Source of the DNA: JAFGKK01 sp049684495 | GTDB taxonomy: Bacteria; Chloroflexota; Anaerolineae; Anaerolineales; RBG-16-64-43 | Direction of reading: 5' to 3' | Assembly (NCBI GenBank): GCA_049684495.1 | Contig: JBAVFZ010000428.1 | Coordinates: 1 to 5,153 of the forward strand | DNA length: 5,153 nucleotides | In this document: positions 1-5,153 of the stretch, in pieces | Layout: each line of letters starts with the position of its first letter | Position numbering within the stretch: position 1 is the first letter of the stretch | The notes under the pieces: model-generated | What the model saw: only the letters and a program-made list of their open reading frames with translations | What the model was told of the DNA's origin: nothing | Database searches by the model: none | Made by a program: the position numbers and the translations under genes

Positions 1-108
1 TAAGGCCTGTCCCAGAGCGAAGCGAGGGGAGAAGGGGGAGAGGGGTGCCGAATCCTCGGTGTTCCTCCGAGGTTGAGGCGGGGAGAGGGGGTTAGGTCAG
101 GTCCGAAT
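1..108. repeat. Purine-rich non-coding stretch with a short direct repeat, possible dispersed intergenic repeat
   Basis: This stretch lies downstream of the operon terminator and shows no credible coding frame. The plus strand is strongly G/A-rich, with G runs at 26-29, 34-38, 42-45, 80-83 and 87-91. The 11-mer GGGGAGAGGGG occurs twice, at 35-45 and 80-90. Between the copies is a 6-bp inverted repeat, CCTCGG (54-59) and CCGAGG (67-72), with a 7-base loop. The composition differs sharply from the genes next to it. Similar G-run/GA tracts occur as multicopy intergenic elements in many high-GC environmental bacteria, so a dispersed repeat is a reasonable inference, but copy number cannot be seen from one window. 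The element may continue beyond the left edge. Confidence 0.35.
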
Positions 109-137
109 AAAAAAAAGGCGCGATCACGGATCGCGCC
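109..137 (-). terminator. Intrinsic (Rho-independent) terminator of the exporter operon
   Basis: On the minus strand a perfect 9-bp GC-rich stem (GGCGCGATC at 117-125 pairing with GATCGCGCC at 129-137, 3-base loop) is followed immediately by eight T residues (complement of A109-A116). It begins 17 bases after the permease stop codon. The T tract is on one side only, so it serves the leftward operon and not rightward transcription. It marks the permease as the last gene of the operon. Confidence 0.93.
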
Positions 138-154
138 CTAACGATTATCCAGCC

Positions 155-1390
155 TTATTCGTATCGCAAGGCCTCGACCGGTTCCAATCCCGCCGCGCGC
201 GAAGCCGGATAAATCCCGAAGAACAACCCAACGGCCGCCGAGAAAAGAGTCGCCAACAGGATCGAATCCAATCCCACCACGGGGGTGAATGCGTTGCCGG
301 TGGCATTGGCGATCTGCCCGATGACGAAAGCCAGCGCCGCTCCCAGTGCGATACCGATCAGCCCTCCAAACAGGCTCAGGGTGGCCGATTCGGTAAGGAA
401 CTGGAGCATGATATCCCTCCGGCGGGCGCCGAGCGCTTTGCGCAATCCGATTTCGCGGGTGCGTTCCGTCACCGACACCAGCATGATGTTCATGATCCCG
501 ATCCCGCCGACCAGGAGCGAGATCGCGGCAATCCCTCCCAGGAAGATCGTGAAGATCCCCGTTATCTGGGCCGTCACGCTGAGAATATCCTGCTGGGTCG
601 TGAGACTGAAGTCGTCCTTGCCCACTTCGGTCCGGTGGCGCAGGCGTAAAATCTGCGCGATCTCATCCGAAGCCTGCGGCACATCCTTGGCGCTGACCGC
701 CTGGGCCACGATCATGTCGACCCGGTCCGGGACGTCCGCGCCTTGCTGCGCAAGCCGGCTGGCGGCGGTGGTAAACGGGACGTAGATCACATCGTCGGCA
801 TTGGTAAAACCGCTTCCGCCTTTGGAGGCCTGGATCCCGATGATCCGGAACGGCTGGCCTTGAATGCGAATGGTCTCTCCAACCAGGTTGGACGAAGTGC
901 CGAACAGGTTCTCGGCGGTGGTGGTTCCCAGCACGGCAACCGAGGCGCGCCCCGTCATTTGGGTGTTGGAGATGAATTCCCCCTCCGCCATCGTCAAATT
1001 CCGGACTTCGGCGTAGGAGGGTGTTACGGCGTTCACAGACATCGTAACGGTCTGACCGGCGGCGGATATTTTCAGGGGGCCGATCGAATTAAGGACCGAG
1101 GTCAGGAGAACCGACGGCGCATTCAGGGGATCCCCGATCGCCTGCGCATCCTGCAGCGTCAGCGGACGCCGGACAGTGATCTCCGTGCTTCGATTGGTGG
1201 ATATGAATATCAGGTTGGATCCGATTGAATTGATGGATCCGGAAATGGTCGCCGAGGCGCCCTGTCCCACCGACAGCATGGCGATCACCGCCCCCACGCC
1301 GATGACAATGCCGAGCATCGTCAGCCCGGAACGCAGTTTGTTGGAGGTGAGGCTTTCCAGCGCCTCAAGCAGATTCTGCGTCAGGAACAT
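155..1390 (-). CDS. MacB-type ABC transporter permease (FtsX domain)
   Basis: This is the membrane subunit of a MacAB-like exporter, 411 residues from the chosen ATG. The N-terminal helix (about 22-44, TMLGIVIGVGAVIAML) matches the MacB family start. A large extracytoplasmic MacB core domain follows (about 45-270). The FtsX domain then has three helices near 277-306, 336-362 and 373-394. The coupling segment IGLRKALGARRRDI (314-327) and the C-terminal YPASRAAGLEPVEALRYE (394-411) are family hallmarks. No ATPase domain is fused, unlike E. coli MacB; the ATPase is the preceding gene. The ATG at 1390 has GAGGAGG just upstream (1400-1394) and gives the usual family N-terminus. A TTG four codons earlier (1402) with a weaker AAGGA is the alternative. 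The start overlaps the ATPase gene by 26 bases, implying translational coupling. These permeases transmit ATP-driven conformational change to the adaptor rather than forming a classical substrate channel. Substrate unknown; family assignment is firm. Confidence 0.95.
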   Translation of the reverse strand: MFLTQNLLEALESLTSNKLRSGLTMLGIVIGVGAVIAMLSVGQGASATISGSINSIGSNLIFISTNRSTEITVRRPLTLQDAQAIGDPLNAPSVLLTSVLNSIGPLKISAAGQTVTMSVNAVTPSYAEVRNLTMAEGEFISNTQMTGRASVAVLGTTTAENLFGTSSNLVGETIRIQGQPFRIIGIQASKGGSGFTNADDVIYVPFTTAASRLAQQGADVPDRVDMIVAQAVSAKDVPQASDEIAQILRLRHRTEVGKDDFSLTTQQDILSVTAQITGIFTIFLGGIAAISLLVGGIGIMNIMLVSVTERTREIGLRKALGARRRDIMLQFLTESATLSLFGGLIGIALGAALAFVIGQIANATGNAFTPVVGLDSILLATLFSAAVGLFFGIYPASRAAGLEPVEALRYE

Positions 1391-2066
1391 AATCCTCCTC
1401 AATGCAGCCGTCCTTCAGGCGGACGACGCGGCCGGTCTTTTTGGCGACATTGGCGTCATGGGTGACGATCACGAGGGTCGTGCCGCGGTCCCGGTTCAGG
1501 CCCAGAAGGAGGTCCAGAATCTCCGCGCCCGACCGGCTGTCCAGGTTCCCGGTCGGTTCGTCCGCCAGGATGATCGCAGGGTCATTCACCAGCGCGCGCG
1601 CAATGGCCACCCGCTGCTGCTGCCCGCCCGAGAGTTCCATCGGCCGGTGTTCCAGGCGGTCTCCCAATCCGACCAGTTGAAGGACTTCCCTGGCGCGCTC
1701 GCGCCTGCCGCGCGTGACGCCTGCGTAACGCAGCGGCAGTTCCACGTTGGCGGTCGCGGTGGAGCGCCCCAGAAGATTGAAACTCTGGAAGACGAAGCCC
1801 ACTTTTCGATTGCGGATTTCGGCGAGCGCGTCGTCCGCAAGCTGGGAAACGGTTTTTCCATCCAATTGGTACGTCCCCGACGTCGGCCGGTCGAGGCATC
1901 CGATGATATTCATCAGCGTGCTTTTTCCGGACCCCGAGGGTCCCATGATGGAAAGCACCTCGCCGCGCCGGACGCGCAGGGATAAACCGTCCAGGGCGTT
2001 TACATCGACCTCGCCCATCCGGTACACCTTGCGGATATCCTCCAGCTCGATAACCCAATCATTCAT
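1365..2066 (-). CDS. ABC transporter ATP-binding protein, MacB/LolD class
   Basis: This is the cytoplasmic ATPase, 233 residues and full length for the family, that powers the permease encoded next. All catalytic motifs are intact: Walker A GPSGSGKST (42-50), Q-loop Gln94 in FVFQSFNLL, signature LSGGQQQR (145-152), Walker B IILADEPTG (165-173) with catalytic Glu170, D-loop NLDS (174-177) and switch His203 in VTHD. The segment ANVELPLRYAG (106-116) and the N-terminal IELEDIRKVYRMGEVDVNALDG pattern are typical of the MacB/LolD/FtsE-like group that pairs with FtsX-type permeases. The ATG at 2066 lies 15 bases after the adaptor stop and has AAGGGA at 2080-2075 with 8-base spacing. The last 26 bases overlap the permease gene. 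It would dimerise under two permease subunits. The MacB subgroup is favoured over LolD because an adaptor gene precedes it. Substrate is not inferable. Confidence 0.96.
   Translation of the reverse strand: MNDWVIELEDIRKVYRMGEVDVNALDGLSLRVRRGEVLSIMGPSGSGKSTLMNIIGCLDRPTSGTYQLDGKTVSQLADDALAEIRNRKVGFVFQSFNLLGRSTATANVELPLRYAGVTRGRRERAREVLQLVGLGDRLEHRPMELSGGQQQRVAIARALVNDPAIILADEPTGNLDSRSGAEILDLLLGLNRDRGTTLVIVTHDANVAKKTGRVVRLKDGCIEEDYVPDAESA
1394..1400 (-). promoter_or_regulatory. Ribosome-binding site deciding the permease start
   Basis: The minus strand reads GAGGAGG, then ATT, then ATG at 1390. This near-perfect Shine-Dalgarno lies inside the four extra codons of the longer TTG-initiated reading, which argues for the ATG. 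Spacing is short if the last GGAGG is used (3 bases) and normal if the first GAGG is used (6 bases). It sits within the end of the ATPase gene. Confidence 0.65.
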
Positions 2067-2081
2067 GGCCGCGATCCCTTA

Positions 2082-3506
2082 TCATCGGAAAATGCCGCCG
2101 CCTCCGCTCCCCGGTCCGGCGGAGCCGTTGAGCAGCGAAGAGGTGGGCGGATTGAGGACGATAACATCACCTTCGTTTAGATTCCCGGAGAGCACCTGGC
2201 TCATCGTGTCGTTGCTTGCGCCGAGTGTGATCGTCACAGGCTTGAGCGAGCCGTTCTGAAGAATGTAGACCACCAGGGAGCCGTCCAATGTCCGTACGGC
2301 GCGATTGGGCACCAGCAGGACATTTTCGAGATGCGAGACTTCGATATCCACCGCCACCGTCATACCGGGAAGGACTTTGCCGTCGGCGTCGGAAATGACC
2401 ACCCGGATCGGATAGGAAACCGATCCGCCCGAGGTGGAGGCGTTCAACCCGATCTGATCGACCTTTCCGTGATACGTGGTATCGGGAATCGCGTCGAGCG
2501 CCAACTGCGCGGATTGTCCGAGTGCGAGGCGGTTGTAATCCACTTCCGCGACGGGGACGTCCACGTGCAATTCGGATAGATCGGAAACAACCAGCGCGAC
2601 CGTCCCGGGGTTTACAACATCTCCCGGACCCAGACCGATCTCCAGAACAGTCCCCGCAAAGGGTGCGGTGATGCGCACCTGGTTGAGAGTCGCTTGGGCG
2701 GCATCCACCCGTGCCTGCGCAGCCTGAAGATCCTGGGCGGGAACGCCGCCCTTTAGGCGGTTATAAGCCGCCAATGCATCATCGTATTGCGCCTGCGCCA
2801 AATCCAATTTACCCTTGGCGATCTCGAGCGCCATCTCAGTATCTTTGTTGCCGCCGGTTGTTCCGATCCCCAGTTCAAAATATTTTTTGGCGGTCTCCAG
2901 CTCGCGCAACGCATCCAAATAGGCTTGATACCGTCTCGCCAATTCCTGCATTGCGGCCCGGCTTCCATCGTTGTGGAACCGGAAGGTCTGCCAGTCCAAA
3001 TACGCCTGGTTGACCCGGTCCTGGGCCTGCTGGACCCAGCCTTGACTGTTGTTTTTAACAGCCGTTTCGTAGTCGGTCTTGGCCGTATCGAGCGTCTTCC
3101 TGGCGTTCGCCAAATTCAATTCCGCCTGGGCCAGCGCCGCTTGTGAGGTATTCAGATCATCCAAAGCTTTCTGGGCATTAATCAGGTCGATCTGCGCAGC
3201 GATCACCGACTGCGGGTAATATGCCGGATCCATTTCGATCAGAACCTGCCCGGCTTTAACACGATCTCCCATGTGCACGTTTACTTTACCCACCCTCCCG
3301 TTGATCGAGAAGGACATCGTGGCTTGCTGTTTGGCCTGTATTGTTCCGGTGGCGCCGATCGACGCCGTTAATGTCCCGCGCGTCAAAACGGCGGTTTGGT
3401 AGGTCGAAGCTTGTCCCGCGTTGACTCTGCTGTAGATGGTTATTCCGGCCACGCCCGCTATAATGACCACCGCCGTAATTAAAATAGCCCGCCAATGCTT
3501 TTTCAT
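2082..3506 (-). CDS. HlyD/MacA-type efflux adaptor (membrane fusion) protein
   Basis: This is the adaptor subunit of the exporter, 474 residues, longer than E. coli MacA (about 370). One hydrophobic helix (about 5-26) anchors it in the cytoplasmic membrane; there is no lipobox cysteine. The lipoyl half-motifs are near 62-96 (GRVGKVNVHMGDRVKAGQVL pattern) and 277-308 (ITAPFAGTVLEIG). They flank about 180 residues of Ala/Gln/Leu/Glu-rich heptad-like sequence (97-276), which should form a long coiled-coil hairpin, broken by an aromatic stretch near 155-215. A beta-barrel domain (about 309-390), a membrane-proximal domain (to about 455) and a glycine/serine tail (461-474) follow. The start is ATG at 3506 with GGAGGA at 3515-3510. 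It is first in the operon, 15 bases before the ATPase. In E. coli, MacA contacts MacB and TolC; no TolC-like gene is present here. Extra length lies mostly in the coiled coil. Confidence 0.93.
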   Translation of the reverse strand: MKKHWRAILITAVVIIAGVAGITIYSRVNAGQASTYQTAVLTRGTLTASIGATGTIQAKQQATMSFSINGRVGKVNVHMGDRVKAGQVLIEMDPAYYPQSVIAAQIDLINAQKALDDLNTSQAALAQAELNLANARKTLDTAKTDYETAVKNNSQGWVQQAQDRVNQAYLDWQTFRFHNDGSRAAMQELARRYQAYLDALRELETAKKYFELGIGTTGGNKDTEMALEIAKGKLDLAQAQYDDALAAYNRLKGGVPAQDLQAAQARVDAAQATLNQVRITAPFAGTVLEIGLGPGDVVNPGTVALVVSDLSELHVDVPVAEVDYNRLALGQSAQLALDAIPDTTYHGKVDQIGLNASTSGGSVSYPIRVVISDADGKVLPGMTVAVDIEVSHLENVLLVPNRAVRTLDGSLVVYILQNGSLKPVTITLGASNDTMSQVLSGNLNEGDVIVLNPPTSSLLNGSAGPGSGGGGIFR

Positions 3507-3509
3507 ATT

Positions 3510-3515
3510 TCCTCC
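3510..3515 (-). promoter_or_regulatory. Ribosome-binding site of the adaptor gene, possibly sequestered
   Basis: GGAGGA sits 3 bases before the ATG at 3506 (GGAGG core to ATG, 4 bases). The surrounding CATGGAGGA (3518-3510) can pair with TCCTTTCATG at 3568-3559, giving nine pairs with one bulged base and one G-U wobble. The site itself is clear; its sequestration is inferred. Confidence 0.6.
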
Positions 3516-3543
3516 ATGTGATAGATCCGTACCAGGCCGGGCT

Positions 3544-3639
3544 TCATGACAATGTTTTCATGAAAGGATGCGGCCGAATAATCCGAGCCGCATCCCTGCC
3601 CATAAGCCGTCTTGGCATAGCCAAAAACCCTTTCCGCAT
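3544..3639 (-). CDS. Candidate 31-residue leader peptide upstream of the adaptor gene
   Basis: This is a small open reading frame of 31 codons plus TGA in the presumed leader of the exporter mRNA, ending 37 bases before the adaptor start. It has a textbook ribosome-binding site, AGGAGG at 3652-3647 with 7-base spacing to ATG at 3639. The peptide begins MRKGFLAMPRRL and is Arg/Lys-rich (six Arg, two Lys, one Asp). It shows no signal peptide and no family that I recognise. Codons 15-25 coincide with a perfect hairpin, and codons 24-27 contain a segment able to pair with the adaptor's ribosome-binding site. This layout resembles leader peptides that control resistance or efflux genes by translational attenuation, but that is inference. 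The alternative is a chance frame in G-rich leader RNA; the strong ribosome-binding site is the main argument against that. Confidence 0.3.
   Translation of the reverse strand: MRKGFLAMPRRLMGRDAARIIRPHPFMKTLS
3566..3595 (-). promoter_or_regulatory. Perfect 9-bp hairpin in the adaptor mRNA leader
   Basis: The arms GGATGCGGC and GCCGCATCC (plus-strand 3566-3574 and 3587-3595) are exact complements with a 12-base loop. In the minus-strand RNA the 3' arm is followed by UUUCAUG, too short a U run for an intrinsic terminator. The hairpin lies about 60 bases upstream of the adaptor start and inside the candidate leader ORF. Its last bases (UCC) are also part of a segment that could pair with the adaptor ribosome-binding site, so two alternative structures are possible. 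A dyad operator at DNA level is the other reading. Confidence 0.45.
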
Positions 3640-3747
3640 CCCCCTTCCTCCTGAGCCAATATTCGCGTTCGCGGTCCCGGAGAAATACTCCAACCCCGCT
3701 GCTCGATGGAGGAGTTTTTCCCTTATTTTTATTCTATTCCGCGACTA

Positions 3748-3776
3748 TGGAGATTATATATGTAAAGGATTAAAAT
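3748..3776 (+). promoter_or_regulatory. Candidate sigma-70-type promoter of the oxidoreductase gene
   Basis: TGGAGA (3748-3753, four of six to TTGACA) and TAAAAT (3771-3776, five of six to TATAAT) are separated by 17 bases. The start would fall near 3783, about 70 bases before the ATG at 3853. The element overlaps the minus-strand TATAAT, so the two divergent promoters could compete or share a regulator. A second TAAAAT at 3782-3787 is an alternative -10 with a poorer -35. A 10-bp palindrome, CTAAATTTAG (3792-3801), follows just downstream. Confidence 0.35.
3753..3758 (-). promoter_or_regulatory. Candidate -10 element of the exporter operon promoter
   Basis: The minus strand contains a perfect TATAAT (complement of ATTATA at 3753-3758) in the AT-rich core of the divergent intergenic region. 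No good -35 is found at 16-18 bases upstream (best match two of six), and there is no TG extended -10. If used, transcription would start near 3746, giving a leader of about 240 bases before the adaptor start. An activator-dependent promoter would fit the poor -35, but this is inferred. Confidence 0.35.
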
Positions 3777-3852
3777 TCGGATAAAATGGCGCTAAATTTA
3801 GGGGCAATTTCGGGATGATTCCGGGTCGACATCGGAGCTTCGGAGACACCTG

Positions 3853-5153
3853 ATGGCATCTCCTCAAAATCCACCACCCATCGACAGAAAAGCGCGGATC
3901 AAGATCCCGTATGAAGCCCCGCCGGCAAGGCCGGTGGCGGAACGGGTGAAGGATTTCCGGGAGACGTTCCTCCCGCTCACCCCCGAAAGGGCGATGCGCG
4001 AAGCGGGCCGCTGTCTGCAGTGCCCGATGGCGCCCTGCGTCAAGGCCTGCCCGGCCGGCAACGACATTCCCGGCGCGCTTCTGAAAATCGAACACGGGGA
4101 TTTCCTCGGCGCGGCAAAAATTTACCGCCGAACTTCGACCATGCCCCAGATTTGCGGCCGGGTTTGCCCGCATGAACAGTTGTGCCAATGCTCCTGCGTC
4201 CGCAACAAAACTCACGAGCCGGTTTTATGCGGCGCCCTGGAAGCCTTTGCGGCCGATTTCGAACGCGCGCAGAATCCCTTCCACATTCATCCCGGGGCTT
4301 CCACCGGAAAGCGCGTCGCCGTGGTCGGCTCAGGACCGGCCGGGCTGGCATGCGCCGAACAGCTTTCCCTGCAAGGCCACTCGGTGACGGTTTTCGAATC
4401 CGCCTCCGCACCCGGGGGACTGCTCACCTACGGTATTCCCGAATTTAAACTCGATCAGTCCATCGTCGACATACTGATCGACGATCTGCGCCACGCCGGG
4501 GTGGAGTTCCGGACAGGAATGGCTATCGGGAAAGCGCATCCCGTGGATGCGCTTCTGCGCGACGGGTATCAAAGCGTATTCCTGGGAACCGGCGCCTCGA
4601 TCCCGACCTGTATGCAGGTTCCCGGAGTCGATCTACAGGGAGTTTTCCCCCCGGATGAGTTCCTGGCTCGCTTGAATGTGGAACCCTCCATCCTGCCCGA
4701 AAGCTGGCGGGGGCCGTTGACGGTCGGCAATCGCGTCGTGGTGATCGGCGGAGGAGATACGGCTTCGGATTGTCTGCGGACCGCGTTGCGGAAAGGCGCA
4801 AGCCAGGTCACCTGCCTCTACCGGCGGACGGAGACGGAAATGCCGGGCGGGAAGAAAGACCGGTACTTGGCGGGAGAGGAGGGCGCGGAATTCCGCTTCC
4901 TCACCCAGCCGGTCCGTTTCATCCCCGGGCCCGACGGCCGGGTCAGCGCGGTCGAGTGTTTGAAATGCGAACTGGGAGAGCCCGACGCGGAAGGCCGCCG
5001 GCGCCCGATCCCGATCGACGGATCCAATTTCATCGTGGAAGCCGACACCGTCGTATGCGCGCTCGGATACGGCGCCAGCCCGGAGATCGGCCGGACCACT
5101 ATCGGATTGGTCATCGACAAGAACGGCCTGCTGCAAACCGATCCGAATACCGG
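3853..5153 (+). CDS. GltD/NfnL-type NAD(P)H-dependent FAD and iron-sulfur oxidoreductase, 3' end missing
   Basis: This flavoprotein electron-transfer subunit runs off the right edge after 433 codons, with no stop. Residues 54-115 form a Fer4_20-type double [4Fe-4S] domain: C54, C57, C62, C66 followed by Pro, then C101, C105, C111, C115. The FAD-binding Rossmann motif GSGPAGL (159-165) with Glu182 and the GGLLTYGIPEFKL segment (188-200) are diagnostic. A second nucleotide motif, VVVIGGGDTASDC (295-307), with YRRTETEMP (323-331), binds NAD(P)H; the paired Arg fits NADPH. ALGYGASPEI (403-412) leads towards the missing FAD-closing GGD motif. The ATG has GGAG at 3842-3845, 7 bases upstream. Relatives include the glutamate synthase small subunit, NfnB/NfnL and sulfide dehydrogenase SudA, which share this architecture and cannot be separated without the partner gene. 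No glutamine amidotransferase or ferredoxin-reductase partner is visible. An extra Cys113 makes the second cluster CQCSC. Confidence 0.93.
   Translation, partial: MASPQNPPPIDRKARIKIPYEAPPARPVAERVKDFRETFLPLTPERAMREAGRCLQCPMAPCVKACPAGNDIPGALLKIEHGDFLGAAKIYRRTSTMPQICGRVCPHEQLCQCSCVRNKTHEPVLCGALEAFAADFERAQNPFHIHPGASTGKRVAVVGSGPAGLACAEQLSLQGHSVTVFESASAPGGLLTYGIPEFKLDQSIVDILIDDLRHAGVEFRTGMAIGKAHPVDALLRDGYQSVFLGTGASIPTCMQVPGVDLQGVFPPDEFLARLNVEPSILPESWRGPLTVGNRVVVIGGGDTASDCLRTALRKGASQVTCLYRRTETEMPGGKKDRYLAGEEGAEFRFLTQPVRFIPGPDGRVSAVECLKCELGEPDAEGRRRPIPIDGSNFIVEADTVVCALGYGASPEIGRTTIGLVIDKNGLLQTDPNT

Noticed and set aside
1176..1985. A 269-codon open frame on the plus strand across the permease/ATPase junction
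   Set aside because: It is antisense to two strongly supported ABC genes with intact motifs; its translation is rich in Arg/Pro/Ala with no recognisable domain, typical of a shadow frame in GC-rich DNA.
3612..3624. Small hairpin TTGGC-ATA-GCCAA in the leader region
   Set aside because: Five pairs only; the U run lies on its 5' side in the leader RNA, so it is not a terminator, and such short dyads are common by chance.
3687..3720. A plus-strand inverted repeat (CTCCA 3688-3692, TGGAG 3707-3711) followed shortly by a T run
   Set aside because: The stem is only 5 bp with a 14-base loop, and no rightward transcript that would need ending there is evident, so it is not called a terminator.
3544..3760. 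A known riboswitch class in the long leader
   Set aside because: I compared it with the consensus features of common classes that I remember, including the c-di-GMP-I core, and found no match; a covariance-model search of this segment would settle it.
3518..3784. An 88-codon plus-strand frame across the divergent intergenic region, starting GTG
   Set aside because: There is no ribosome-binding site; the start overlaps the adaptor's ribosome-binding region and the frame runs through the AT-rich promoter core. The protein looks like no family I know.
3792..3801. Palindrome CTAAATTTAG just after the plus-strand promoter candidate
   Set aside because: It could be an operator half, but a 10-bp AT-rich palindrome is expected by chance in such a region and the flanks match only partly.
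3754..4215. A 153-codon minus-strand frame opposite the start of the oxidoreductase gene
   Set aside because: It is antisense to the well-supported iron-sulfur domain, with biased Arg/Pro/Gly composition and no motif.
1..5153. CRISPR arrays, tRNA or rRNA genes, insertion sequences, phage or toxin-antitoxin genes
   Set aside because: No regularly spaced repeats, tRNA-like cloverleaf, rRNA signature, transposase motif or terminal inverted repeats were seen on either strand.

Overview
This window reads as about 57% GC bacterial chromosome. It has one three-gene operon on the minus strand (about 3506 down to 155) and one divergent, right-truncated gene on the plus strand (3853 to the window end). 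The style of the proteins, especially the long Ala/Gln/Leu-rich HlyD-type adaptor and the TTG/ATG overlap layout of the permease, suggests an Anaerolineae-like Chloroflexota. That is an inference from protein style. There is no rRNA or marker gene here to prove it.

Left edge (1-154): a purine-rich, G-run-rich non-coding stretch carrying an 11-base direct repeat and a small hairpin. It is followed by a very clean intrinsic terminator that closes the minus-strand operon. Positions 155-3506, read right to left: a membrane-anchored HlyD/MacA-type adaptor, then a MacB/LolD-class ABC ATPase 15 bases later, then a MacB-type permease whose start overlaps the ATPase end. Together they form a MacAB-like export pump in which ATPase and permease are separate proteins, unlike E. 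coli MacB where they are fused. The adaptor and permease would act across the cytoplasmic membrane. The substrate cannot be read from the sequence. No outer-membrane channel gene is present.

Divergent intergenic region (3507-3852): an AT-rich core near 3719-3800 holds candidate back-to-back promoters, with a perfect TATAAT on the minus strand. The adaptor transcript would then carry a leader of roughly 240 bases. Inside that leader is a 31-codon open reading frame with a full AGGAGG ribosome-binding site, a perfect 9-bp hairpin, and a segment that can pair with the adaptor's own ribosome-binding site. Together these look like a possible translational-attenuation leader. This is the most interesting non-routine signal in the window, but it is a hypothesis.

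Right part (3853-5153): the first 433 codons of a GltD/NfnL-type NAD(P)H-dependent flavoprotein oxidoreductase with an N-terminal double [4Fe-4S] domain. The C-terminal part of its FAD domain and any partner subunit lie beyond the window. The transporter operon and the oxidoreductase are probably independent units sharing an intergenic region.
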